DNA of 64,000 bases from Setomelanomma holmii (lineage: Eukaryota > Ascomycota > Dothideomycetes > Pleosporales > Phaeosphaeriaceae): the NCBI GenBank assembly GCA_010015745.1, contig ML978235.1:62001-126000 (forward strand), in the 5' to 3' direction. A model generated the notes under the pieces. That model made no database searches. It was not told the origin of the DNA and was given only the letters and a program-made list of their open reading frames with translations. Shown here one piece after another: positions 1 to 11,041 of the stretch. The position numbers and the translations under genes were made by a program. Position 1 is the stretch's first letter; the number at the start of each line of letters is the position of its first letter.

Positions 1-2455
1 TGGATGATGCGGTGGTATTGAGGTGGGATGTTTTGAGGAAGACGCGCGCGGGTGGGAATTGACTGACTGGAGGCATTTTGAAGATTTGGTGGATTCTAAC
101 TAAGTGTTTGAGAAGTTTGTTTGTGTGCAGCGGTAAGATTTTGCTGGGTGTATGTCTTCAATGCCTCGTGTGTCAATGTCAATTGTCTGTTGTCACTGAG
201 GTTCGATGGCGGGATGGGCCGCTCACTTTATAATCGACCTAGAACATGAGGAGTCACAAGTGTGGAGTCACCACATGCGACACGCGCCCACAAGTTTTGA
301 GGGATTTGCCGTTTCGGGAATCTCAGGCTATGATCCCGTGAGATCAGGGCATCGAGAGGTATCTCGCATGTGCAAATCGTCGAATGTTCCAATGTTCCGC
401 TGTCGCTCGTGCGGATCTGAACCGAATCGCCGGATAATTATCGTGGGTGATTCGACCGTGATTGACGACTGCCCCTCTAAGCTTCCCATTTACCCCGGAT
501 TGTGTTTTCCGTGGATGCGAAGGGAGCGGATGTCCATTTGCGAAATCCTATACTCCATTGACCGTGCGCACGATCTACTCACCTTGCCATACAGCCAAGG
601 CATACAGATGTGTGATCGTGGTGGACTTGTGGAGTCAGTGTTTGAATGCGGGCGGCTGCTCTTCGGCGCATTCAGTGCGGGGTGCAGCGTCAGGGGCGAA
701 CCCCGAATCTAGCAAAGATAGCCGCTACAAAGACGAACAATCCCATCGCACCGTATTTTGTATCATTCATATTGCTGCTGCAGACTGATCGACGGAACAC
801 GAAGCAGGTACGAGACGCCTCGTGGGTATGACGATGGGTGTGACGACGCGCGACAACGGGCAGGCCGTGGCATGACGACCTACGCGCCCAATTCTTTTCT
901 TACAGTGCGATTCACCACTCGCTAAGCAGTAGAAGTCCAAGATCACGCATTACCTCTGAATGTGCTTGTTGTTTCGACCAAGCAGCTTGGTATTGGAGTT
1001 TCGACACATGCGGGCCGCGCCCGTTGAGCCGCATAGACTTGGCTGGTACAGAAAGAGCGTCGAAGGAGTGGAGACGCTTTCCTGAACTCATCCCATATGA
1101 TATGCTGGATTTGCGTCGCTTTGAGGCTAGCTGACCTTTCGCAGAATCGCGAGACTTCAATGCTTTGATGGTTTTGGATGGCCTACACAGTGAGTCTTCG
1201 AGTCCAAGCCGCGCCTAGCACGACGTTTGTCACCGCTGTCGAGATCCTCAGATCGTCCGAAATAATTGGGAGTCTCAGACATCGATGCAATCGCGCAGAT
1301 GGGTTTCCGGCGGTCAACTTGTCCAAATTGCTCCTCTCGAGGTCGTGCACGGGGTATACTACAATCTCGAATCTTGTCGTGGGAAACTGAAGTGTCCTGC
1401 CTAGCTATTGAGGACCAAGTGCGCCTAGATTTCAAGTGCTACACTCCACTAGGGGCAATTACCGTGAATACCAAAGTAGCGTCTTCTACACTGGTCGTCG
1501 ACCAGAATGAATATTATCACGGGGATCTGATCATACTCGACCGCCAAAACTCTTTCAAGGCTCGGTTCTTCCTCGACCTGCCTCGATCAACTCTCCTTCC
1601 TCAGTCTATCGCATCCAGTGCGACAAGACCAATGAAAGAAAGCAAAAACTACGCCAGTGATAGCCCGTTAGGCGCGATCAGACTCAAACCAATCCCGTCA
1701 ATGTGCAATGCAGCTGATCTGTGCCGGTCGTTGCGACTTCTAGAGCTCGCGAACCCTGATCTAGGTAAGTATGGAGCAAAAGGGGACGGCGAGCGAGTTC
1801 CGTCTTAAATAGGCGCTGGAGTGGATCAGGCAGAAGGATACACGTGAGTTCACGTGACGCTACTTGCCTTAAAAACCTTGCTGACGACCTTCTGAGAACT
1901 TCGATTGGAGGAACGAGGGTATCGTCGGTAGGCAACAAGAATTGTGCGAATGCACGTGACTCGTCCCTGTTTGAGAATCATTCGTGCTGCACCGGACTCG
2001 GATGCGATACATACTCGATCGCGGAACTGGCCGAGGCAGAGGAACTACATTGAATACTGCTGCCGAGGAAATCATGGAAGTCTCAATATTTCATCACGCT
2101 CTTGCACTAACGCGCTGGCTATAACAAGTCGACGAGGAAAAGCGGCGGCAACATGATACTTGGGGTCATACCTCAAGTCATCATTAGTGGAAATGTATAG
2201 AACTCGGTTCCAGCTGCGGAATTATGTGGGAAAGTGATCAATTCTCCTCGGTAGTCTAGTGCAAATCGAGCCACGAGCAGCCCTTAGAGTGGAAGAGGTG
2301 CGGGAAGCCCGGACGTTAGCGCGGATCCTGCGACCATCACCGATATACTGTCCTTAGCCCTATTCGGATACTCTCTATTCTCACGGTATATTCGATTACT
2401 CATTCTCAACTGCGCGACGACCAATTTCCGTATCAACTCTCGACCTGCAGCAAGA
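1..2455. other. Gene-poor left edge
   Basis: I see no convincing gene here. A short open frame on the plus strand reaches a stop at 62 and could be the last codons of a gene lying to the left, but it is too short to judge. Several open frames of 60-180 codons occur, including one from an ATG at 206 to 712, but none has a recognisable motif or intron structure. Confidence 0.4.
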
Positions 2456-2605
2456 ATGGCACACTTCACTGACCTGCCCACTGAATTGGTCAGACAAGTT
2501 TTCGACTATCGTTGATTCGGAAGAACGCCAAAATCAACTTTAACAACATATGTCTCGTTTCTCGGCGGCTCGACGGTACTACTCGTGCATATTTGTAATG
2601 ATCGC
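2456..2605 (+). pseudogene. F-box protein N-terminal remnant
   Basis: An ATG at 2456 opens a frame with the F-box signature DLPTELVRQVF, then a TGA at 2513. Shifting frame by one base continues it with DSEERQNQ. A second shift near 2540 continues it with NNICLVSRRLDGTTRAYL, which ends in TAA at about 2598. These three segments, in order and in successive frames, match the start of fungal F-box proteins (substrate receptors of SCF ubiquitin ligases). At least two one-base shifts and a stop make this a decayed fragment. I cannot recognise the rest of the gene downstream. The family match rests on the pattern of the first 50 residues only. Confidence 0.5.
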
Positions 2606-3201
2606 CAGAACTCCATTGGCTCGGATCGGATACGCCGACATTTGGGCCTTTACAATTCAACTTGTCCGCATGCTTCTCTGAAACCATAGTCCCGAGGAAG
2701 AGGAAGGTGGGGGTGTTTGTTTTTCTCATGAGTGGAGCTGCGTGAGCCCGACACTCACTGATATATGAGAAGAAACTAGTGATCTGGAAGAGGCTGTTTA
2801 CTAGCAGTGCTGAATCTGGTATACTGTAAGCCAAGACCACAAGTGATGGAGAAGGACATGTTCCATGCAAGGGTGGCGATAAACACGGTCGTGTAAGTGG
2901 ACTCGTTCTAGTTGTACATGGGCATTTAATACTAACAACAGAAAAGATTCTAGATAATGCAGTGGGTGTCGTAATACCTTGTATGGCACCTTGCGCGACG
3001 GTAATCGCACATTGCTTCAAAGTGTTGGGGCTAAAACAATATTCGTCCAATCCGAGTTCGGTCAGATGAATAGACTGCGAAGAGTCTTGACATCAAGAGA
3101 TTCTACCAGAATGGCGGGAGCAAACACGGCATCGACTTAGAAACACACAACGAAGACTTGAGATGTCATCTCACACTATCCACTGGTGCCGATTCACGGC
3201 T
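2606..3201. other. Intergenic; possible F-box pseudogene tail
   Basis: No gene recognised. Open frames occur on both strands but lack motifs. The stretch may hold unrecognisable remains of the F-box gene just upstream and the 3' end of the O-methyltransferase transcript. Confidence 0.3.
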
Positions 3202-4588
3202 CTATCCTCGCCAAACAGCTTCCAGCACGCACATGAAGCTCAGCGGATCTGCCTTAACCTCACTAACATCGAACCTCTCATCCGCCTCCTTGAATATCTC
3301 CTTCCATGCGTCAACGGGGCGCTCCTTGGCATTGAATAGCGCCATCATCCTCAGGTCCGTGGCGGTGCCGTACCCTTGTATACTCCTTGGCAAGTCGACT
3401 TCGCTTGGTCCCTGCTTACCGACATAATCGATGAAGACAACGCGCGCACCGGGCTTCAGAGCTGGGACAATGGCGCGTAAGAAAGCGACTGACTCTTCAT
3501 GCGGCCAGTCGTGCAAGATCCACCTTAGCATGTAGATGTCTGCTTGCACGGGTTGAGGGTGGAAGAGATTGTGTGTTTTGAAGGAGACGCGATCGCGTAG
3601 GTCTTGCGGGAACTCCTTCTCGAAGACTGGTGTGACCTCGGGTAGATCTTGGACGACGATCTTGAGGTTGGGAAACTTGCGCGCGAGGACGGCGTCATCG
3701 TGACCGGCTGAGCCACCAAGCTATTGCAACATGTAAGTATGCTACATATCATAGGGGGAGGTGCAGCTTACATCGACTACAGTTACGTATCCAGCGCCAG
3801 CCCAATCGACAGCATTATGTACTATCTCTTCCGTACCGAACATATCCTTAATGTACGCCATGAAGTTGACAAAGTTCCTTTGGCGCCAACCCTTGCTCTT
3901 GTTTTCGTAGCCAGGCTCACCTTTGGCGACGCCATCATTCTCGATGAAGTCCCGGCTGTTTGTATAGTCACCCCATACACCACCAGAATGGCACAACTTG
4001 AAAGCCGTCTTTTTCATGTTCTTGGTGATCTCTGGCTTGCCCTGCGAATAGGGTCGGAGCGCTTCAGGTAGTATGAACATTGGTGGGCCTGTCTCATCCA
4101 GCACCACTTGCACGAGTGAGACGAGTCCCGAATTTTTTGCGAGTGCTGTAGATCGTGATGTGTGCCGGACCAATGTTGCACTTGGCGAGGGTTTGGTGAA
4201 GAAGCGCATCATCACTGCATGCTCTAGAACTCTCGTTACAACTTCCACGGGTAGCTGCACCTTCTCGGCAATCTGTTCGAAGCTCGCCTCTCCATCATCT
4301 GGTACTGCAATCCAGAAGTCGAACTGGTTGAGAATGTTTTAAGCACGAAGCATCTGGGATGGCCATGTGTATGTAGTTGAACACGCTTTCGCTTGGTCCT
4401 TGGCTGAGTATCCACATGTCCTTGAGAGCATCTTCGAGGAGCTGACGGGTCATGAAAAGGTCTCCTGGAAGACTACTGTATTTGATTGGGCTATCTGCTT
4501 CAAGTGTGACTGGTGGAATATTGTTGGCCTCGAGCTCCTTGGTCATTTTGGCAGCCAATTCTTTAATCTGGTCGGCCAGGCTGTTCAA
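3202..4588 (-). CDS. SAM-dependent O-methyltransferase, frameshifted
   Basis: Fungal O-methyltransferase of the plant-type Methyltransf_2 family, the kind that tailors polyketides and other phenolic metabolites. The ATG is at 4588. Exon 1 runs 4588-3772 and exon 2 runs 3720-3202, with a 51 bp intron (GTAAGC...GCAATAG) that joins VTVVD to LGGSAGHD and so completes the SAM-binding motif I. The C-terminal exon has the catalytic RWILHDWPHEES motif. Exon 1 is one base too long: the dimerisation region reads in one frame to about 4340 and in another from about 4335, across a run of four T on the plus strand (4337-4340). Losing one base there would join the two frames. This is either a true frameshift that kills the gene or a sequencing error. 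No other biosynthetic genes are next to it, so its substrate is unknown. Confidence 0.85.
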
Positions 4589-5441
4589 AGTGGCGAGTTC
4601 TCGCTCCTACTGTTGTATAGGACCCATGATGAGTGCAGTTTTGGTAAGTGATGCTTGCAGTGAAGTTTGTGGCCTTGGGAAGCATGCCTCCGTGAACCGC
4701 GAGCCGTTGCGCACATATACCGTACCATCGTGTCATGCCTGGCTCTGCCGTCATCGGCGCCATTTCGTGAGCTTGTAGCACCAAGGAATTACTCCTACAT
4801 CTGTCCGGCGCGGGTATACACGTGAAGTGCCTGGACTGTCCGTGGGCTGGTGTGATTGGCTGTACTGCTGCTCGAGTCGAGTAAGTTCGGACGAAGCGAG
4901 CTCGTGTATGTAGAGTGAGAAAATGATCTTATCAATCTGATAAGACTTTTCACGCCTTAGCCTGGGCGCCGAGACCCAGTTGCCGCTTTAAGCAGTGGGT
5001 CCTATGATGTGTGGGTTGCGAATTGGAGTGCCCAGTACGCGCCTTGCACCGGACGTTGGTTGCGTGATGTCATTGAACAAACATCCGGTAGTCTCTAGTT
5101 CCGCAAGTGCACGAGGTGTACTCGACTTGAGCGAGCACTCCACCTAACTTGAAACCAGTCCGTTATGCCTACCGTAGAACGATCTAGCTAGGAGGATTGG
5201 TAGAAGCTCCTTTGGGCGCCTGCGTGCTTCTAAAGCAAAGCACTCAACAGTTTCACCAGAGCGCAACAGCGAGTCAAAGATACTGCATCGTACTAGCTAC
5301 CTCACAAAACCTTCTCGTAAGACTCAAGACTTTTCACAAAGTTTTTCTACTATGCCCGGCATATCAAACTCTACTGAAACCGCCATGAATGAGCTGCTCC
5401 CACATACTTCAGCCACATGACGACTTCTCACCACCTCAACA
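4589..5441. other. Intergenic region
   Basis: No gene recognised. It separates the 5' end of the O-methyltransferase from the 3' end of the small cysteine-rich gene, so it should hold the methyltransferase promoter and the other gene's 3' UTR. Confidence 0.4.
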
Positions 5442-6048
5442 TCAGAACATCGAACCCCTCCTACTCGCCCCACTGTCAAACTCCTGCCACTCCCACGTCT
5501 TGTCCGGTCGCTCCAGGAGCAACAGCATCGACTTAGGCTCATCGAAGCATTCGCAGCCCTCATACATGCCATTTTCAAGCTAATCAGCGTCAGTATCTGT
5601 GTATTGTCTGATATGGGAGCTTGAGACGAAGCTGCTTTCCGCCACGAAAGGTCCAACTTACACCAACACAAGCCCCATTCGGATCCTGATCGCTTATGTA
5701 CGGCACTAAATCCTTGCCACCACCGCAATCCTCGCAATAGAAAGTGCCGATATCCGGGGGACAGGTGTATTCTGGCTTCGTGACCACTGCAGAAGTGGTA
5801 GCGGGCGAAGGTGACGTTGTGGCAAGACGCGGCGATTGTTGTTCAGATTGTGCTGACAATCCTGACATGCCAACTATGCCAGTAGCATAGTAGGTGTCAA
5901 ACGGTATTGAGTACTCTTGTGCGAGAGACATGTGCGAGCTAGGCGTATACATGGCTGTGTTGAAATGCAATCGAACGTGCGAGCATGAAGTGGGAATGAG
6001 CAGGACCGGGAATGTAATCATAAAGAGAAAGATTTGTAGTGTGAGCAT
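5442..6048 (-). CDS. Small secreted six-cysteine protein, paralogue of 24826-25941
   Basis: Unrecognised protein of 174 residues. Exon 1 is 6048-5662 and exon 2 is 5579-5442, with an 82 bp intron (GTAAGT...GATTAG). I chose the ATG at 6048 because it gives a clean signal peptide (MLTLQIFLFMITFPVLLIPT, cut near SCS); an upstream in-frame ATG at 6108 would bury it. A Ser/Thr-rich spacer follows, then a domain with six cysteines at 96, 105, 108, 127, 138 and 140, including FYCEDCGG, SDQDPNG and GMYEGCECFDE. About three quarters of 48 residues in this domain are identical to the gene at 24826-25941, and the intron interrupts both genes at the same codon after the fourth cysteine. It looks like a secreted cysteine-rich protein, possibly an effector-like or wall-associated protein; the function is unknown. 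Confidence 0.75.
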
Positions 6049-6449
6049 AGCTGTCAGATGTTTAGCACCTGAAGTTGGATAAGATGGTAGGACGAGTTTG
6101 CCTTGCACCGAAGTCTAGGTAGTCGAGATAAAAAGGTAGAGAACAGCTGTGCCGCAACGCCGCGTCCTGATGACTCCCACTTCGACTGACTCCAACACTG
6201 GCGCAGTCAAAGCGAAAGCACAGCATAAATGCCTTGGTGTGCCATTTTCTGGCACCTGACGATCACTCAGAAATCATAGCATATGCCAGGTGACCAGACG
6301 ATAACTTGGTATATTTACGCTTTTCTTTTGGTCTGGTTTCAAGCCGGTATCTGCAAAGGCCATCCTCGCAGAACTATTGCGACGATATGCCACCGTAACC
6401 ATTCGAGCGTCCGTAGGATGGTGTTCGAATGTTATCAAGCAAGATCATT
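6049..6449. other. Intergenic region
   Basis: No gene seen. It holds the upstream region of the six-cysteine gene and the 3' end of the MKT1 transcript. Confidence 0.4.
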
Positions 6450-8888
6450 CTAGCGTCTTGTAGCCAACCACTCATTCGTCTCATTCCATAGCTTCTTGCT
6501 CGCCTCAGGAACCGCACTACCACCACTTTTGACGCCGTCATAGATAGCATCCCACAGCTCGAAAGCCGTCTTCAGATCACCAGCAAAGTCGACTGATTGC
6601 GGAAAGTACCGTGTCGATGCTGTTTCAAGAACGCGGGCCTTGGTCTGTGGAGAGGTTGGGTCCGCATCGTTGCTCAATAGCTCGTCGAGATATGACTTGA
6701 CGGCAATGCTGAGAGCACAATTGTTGGGTAGCAGGAAAGGTAGTCTGACAATATGTAAGCTGGGACAGGTCTTGGTTAATAATGTACACTTACTTCATCG
6801 CAACCACTGACAGATCGACCGCCAGTCGGCTGCAGCATCCGTACAAGAACATGTGCGTAGCAGCAACTTCGACCAGATCACGAAGTGTCTGTCGAACGAT
6901 GTTGATGATGGAGTTGTATCCCAGTAGATGCTGGCTCAACGGACCCGTGAAGCCAATGGGACGATGGCGCAGCTCACCAAGACCAGCAACGCGGGACACC
7001 AGCATATTAAACTGTTGGTCCTTCGCTACAGATTTGTCAGCTATGCTTTGTCACGACAAAGACTTCATACTCACGGCTACCGCGCATCGGTGCGCCGTTG
7101 TATGTAGGGAACATGGTGACGTCTGCGTTTAGAGTGCCTAGGCGGAGCAGCTCAACAGCAACCACAGTAGCCTCCTCGAGGTCTGACCGGCCCTTCAGAC
7201 CAGCGATGGCAGAGGCAAGAACTTTTCCCCAAGCGGTGAGGTTATGCTTTGTGTCGACATACTCCCGGAGAGCAAGGAAGCGCCATATGGAGTTATACAA
7301 GATCTCATTTGTGGCAGAGAGGGGACTGGAAAGGTCTTTCTTGGAGATTGTCTTTGCCGCAAAATCGGTATTTTGCAGTGACAAGATAGCAGATCCGAGA
7401 AGTCCTGATCCCTAGGTACCATTAGCACATTTTACCGTCGACTTCAGTTTCTACCTACCTTGTGTTGTGAGACAGCATCCGCAAAGGTAGCCTCCTTCAC
7501 ATTCCATGTGTCAACGATGGTCAACGACTCTGGAGTCCCCACCACTCGGATCTCCTGCGGCTCGGTGTTGGGGTCTGAGAACCAGCATCTCAGTTCCAGA
7601 TTCTTATGCCGGTACCAGTTGTGCAGGCTACTTGATAGCAGATTGATCGCCGTCGTCCGTAGTGGGGTCAGCTTGGAGCTAACCAGGTTCCTATACTCTG
7701 GTGACTCTCCGCCATCCATGGGTGGGACATCAAATATGTGGCAGGTGGTGCGCCATTGCAGGACTCGCGCGCTGATCAGACCAGTCGACAAGTAATGGTA
7801 GACCTCGTCTGGCAGACGTGATTGCAGGTAGTTGACCGCATCATTAGGTAATCTATTCGTGTCTAGAGGCTCAATCTTGCCGTCTATTGTGTAGATGGGG
7901 TGGTTTCGGACAGCTGACCGCGCTTTCTGGTAGCGCTCAACATACTGCATCGACTTGAAGCGCGGGTCGTCGTGGTTGTTGACAACGACGGAATAGCCTG
8001 TCTTGCCGTTGCTCATGATCATCTTGATAGCGCCGTGTGGTTTTAGGAGGTCGGTTCGGTTCGGCGAATTGAGGTTGGGTAGTGTAGGGAGAAAGGGCGA
8101 GCCAGCCAGAATGCAGGCATCGACGAAGATGTCTTCGGTGACAGTGCCATTGTTGGCAAACCTCTCAAGGTCGCTGATGCACTTTGCGCGCTTGGTCCAC
8201 CGGAACTGCTTCTCTTCGAAGTCCCACGAGGTTATGACCCGGTCGCATTCGAAGAGGAGGACGTCCGATGAGCCAGAGATGGCCTGGCAGAAGCCAGAAC
8301 GCTCGAGATATGCCAGCTATGAAACGTTAGTCTTCGTGACCTCGTGAGACCACGCGTATCGTACCTGAGCCCATGCGCTGTACGGTGCGACAGTGAAGCG
8401 AAGCTCTCGCTTGGTGAGGATGGACTGCAGCGCGGGGAAGAGGTCTTCTGGGGTCACATAGGCTGTTAGTAGTCAATATGATGTGTCTTGCAAAAATCGA
8501 CAGCTCTCTCACTTGACTCGCCAAACTTCGCGACCGAAGCCTCGGCCTGGTGGCTGTCGTACAGGTTCCAGGCGTTCGCATTCACAGCTGCCTCCTCCTG
8601 CTTCTGCCGAAATGGGTCGTCCTGCTTTGTGATATCCAGACCGCTAAAGATAAAACGCGGCTCTATTCCTGCCGCCTTGAAAGCGTCCAAGTCATCCTCG
8701 ATGTGTTGTTGTAGAGCAAGCGGGAGGCCTCCGAGTGCAGGTACGAGCGGTTCTTTAGCGCGGGGGTGGTTGAGGATGCGATTGGTAAGGTAGTCGACGG
8801 CTTCAATTCCTACGCGGCATCCCGAAAGCTCCTGAAGCTCTGAGAGCTCACCAATATTGGCATTCCACTGCTCGAAGTCGCGGATCAT
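6450..8888 (-). CDS. mkt1: MKT1-like post-transcriptional regulator
   Basis: Homologue of yeast Mkt1, which works with Pbp1 in translation control of target mRNAs and carries an inactive XPG-type nuclease fold. Exons are 8888-8513, 8462-8365, 8316-7459, 7411-7075, 7025-6794 and 6744-6450. The five introns are 47-50 bp, and the exon sum gives exactly 731 codons plus stop. The N-terminal XPG-like part begins MIRDFEQWNANIG and includes GIEAVDYLTNRIL and an internal XPG-I-like segment (CQAISGSSDVLLFECD). MKT1 N- and C-domain-like segments follow, for example FTGPLSQHLLGYNSIINIV near the C-terminus. Length is close to yeast Mkt1 (830 residues). The start has the family's usual opening, and every junction keeps phase. 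It is divergent from the 2OG oxygenase at 9397. Confidence 0.9.
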
Positions 8889-9396
8889 GCTAGGTAGACG
8901 TCGCGTGTGCGGGCTCGATCGAAGGGTGCTGTAGATTGAGATTCTCGCGGAACTTGCTGAAGTAGAGTCGACACGGGCAGAAGAAAGGATCAGGCCAGGT
9001 GGTGTGCAGATAGATGTTCGGGCGCCGTTTACTGCGACATGCGGGGAAATATCGAAAGCGAGGTGAATTGGTACGCGACCACAAAGCTCCAGCTTGGCGC
9101 CCGCAGCATCCCTGTCGCACGGCTAACCGTTTTGATCCACTAGCTTCAGGTACACACTCTGACTCCATTCGAAACTTGACCTATGCGCCTCGGGAAAGCT
9201 TTTCCCAACATGCTCGCAGACGCTTTTGAAAGATGGTAGACTTCAGCAATCAGGTGATATCAATCGCTACGTATACTGTTCTGGCCAACGTCGTTTGACT
9301 CAAAGGTTTATGTTCGCCCCGCATTGACTTAGTATGCTGCTTATCTGTTGATACCGTCTGCCTTGATCTCTTTCTACACTCAAATTCATTACGTAT
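8889..9396. other. Divergent intergenic region
   Basis: A 508 bp gap between the MKT1 start (minus) and the 2OG oxygenase start (plus). It must hold both promoters. I see no gene in it and could not assign binding sites. Confidence 0.45.
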
Positions 9397-10642
9397 ATGA
9401 AGATGTCTCAGACCGACATACCAGTGTTTGACATCTCGCATCCGGCTCCTGAAGTCGCCCAGCAGGTCCTCGATGCTGCTTCGACCCATGGCTTTCTCTT
9501 CATCAAGAACGATGGTGTAACAATACCACCAAAGGACATTGACGACATGTTTCAGCTTGTATGAATCCAGAATCTTCTCTTCCTAGCTACATACTGACAT
9601 TTATCAGTCCAAAGAATTCTTCGCCTCACCACTTGAACACAAACAAGAATTCGCCATTCATTCTGAGAAAGCAGGAGGAATCAATCGCGGATGGGTGTCC
9701 ATGCAGGGTGAATCACTTGATCCTGAAGGTCAAGAGGTAAGTGCGCTCTTCCTGGACCAATTAATTGAAACATCCACGGCCTACACGCACCTGGCATGTC
9801 TTCTTCACATCCCATTCGATTTCAGACCCTTTCTTCCCATCCCGTTCCCAATCATACCAAACCCCTCTTCTCCTAAGCTTCCCCATATCAAAACTCACTA
9901 ACCACCCCCACAGACCGGTGACCCAAAACAAGCCTTCAATATCGCTCCTCCCACTCCCTCTACACCTCTCCAACCCCTCCCTATGCCCCTCTCCGCACAC
10001 ACCGCCCTCATAACACGCTTCCAAACCTCCTGCCACACCCTCTGCACATCCATCCTCTACCTCCTCAGCACCGCGCTACACATCCCCGATGCATCCTACT
10101 TCTCCACCCGACACGACTCCACGCGCGGGCCCTCAGGCACGATTTTCCGCCTGCTGTACTATCCCAAGACAGATTCGACGGCGAGTATCAGAGCTGGCGC
10201 GCACTCGGATTACGGCAGCATCACGTTGCTATTCCGCTTACCGGGCCAGGCTGGCTTGGAACTCCTCACTCCCGCTGGCACATGGGTTCCGGTGCCCGTC
10301 GATCCTTCCAACACCTCGGATGCCCCATCAACACCACCAATCCTCGTCAACATCGGCGACTTACTCTGCTACTGGACCGCCGGCCTGCTCCGTAGCACGA
10401 TCCACCGCGTGACGTTTTCAGGCGGCGAGGAAAGGTATAGTATGGCGTATTTTTGCCACCCCTGCGATGATGTGCGGTTGGAAGCCGTGCCGAGCAAGGT
10501 GATGGAGGAGTTTGGGGATAAGGGGAAGGAGAAACTAGAGAGTCAGCGGAAGAGGTTGGGATTGCGTGGAGAAGAGGATGGGGTTGTGATTACGGCGAGG
10601 GAGCATTTGGAGAGGAGGTTGAGGGTTACGTATGGGCTGTGA
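9397..10642 (+). CDS. 2-oxoglutarate/Fe(II) oxygenase, isopenicillin-N-synthase-like
   Basis: Non-haem iron oxygenase of the 2OG-FeII_Oxy/DIOX_N family, 339 residues in three exons (9397-9558, 9608-9736, 9914-10642), all phase 0. The N-terminal DIOX_N part starts IPVFDISHP and contains GFLFIKNDGV. The iron ligands are visible as H194-x-D196 (AHSDYGS) and H261 (STIHRVTF), followed by the oxoglutarate-binding R271-x-S273 (RYS). Family members hydroxylate or desaturate small molecules such as flavonoids, gibberellins or fungal secondary metabolites; the substrate here cannot be read from sequence. The second intron is long for this window (177 bp) and C-rich. Two in-frame ATG codons open the gene (MKM); I took the first. 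Confidence 0.88.
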
Positions 10643-11041
10643 GGTAGTTGTGGGATGGTAGTGATCTAGGGAGTTACGAGGTTCGAGCGTGGAGGTTGTT
10701 GAGGCTTTGATGCATAGAGTGGAAGAGGTATAGCCGGAGTGTATAGCCGGAGTGTATAGCTCCAGGATATGATACGATCGTATTTTACAGCTTGCAAAAT
10801 ACTACTGAGGACGTACACACTATAGCCATATCACATGTATTTCGTAGGTGACGATCAGAACACTGGACGATGATATGACTGAATAATGCGGCTTGAGTTT
10901 ATTGAGATGAAATGATCATATTGACTTTGTCAGAGCGTAGTATGCTTTGAACGCCTTGAGATGCATGTACCCAACACCGCTTGCTATGCACCGCGCTATG
11001 CAAACAATACAAAGCACTTCTTCACAGGCACACTTAGATGT
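10643..11041. other. Convergent intergenic region
   Basis: Gap between the 3' ends of the 2OG oxygenase and DPB11. It contains a short tandem repeat, two or three copies of a tatagccggagtg unit at about 10729-10760. No gene seen. Confidence 0.4.

Noticed and set aside
206..712. A 168-codon open frame with ATG on the plus strand
   Set aside because: No recognisable motif, two other open frames overlap it, and the composition looks random.
2490..3050. A 186-codon open frame on the minus strand
   Set aside because: It overlaps the F-box remnant on the other strand and shows no domain, signal or splice pattern.
4335..4360. A mini-intron (GTGCTT...CCAG on the minus strand) to fix the O-methyltransferase frame
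   Set aside because: It would be about 23 bp, below any usual fungal intron; a one-base indel is simpler.
3202..10642. A secondary-metabolite gene cluster around the O-methyltransferase and the 2OG oxygenase
   Set aside because: No backbone synthase, regulator or transporter is present, and MKT1 lies between them.
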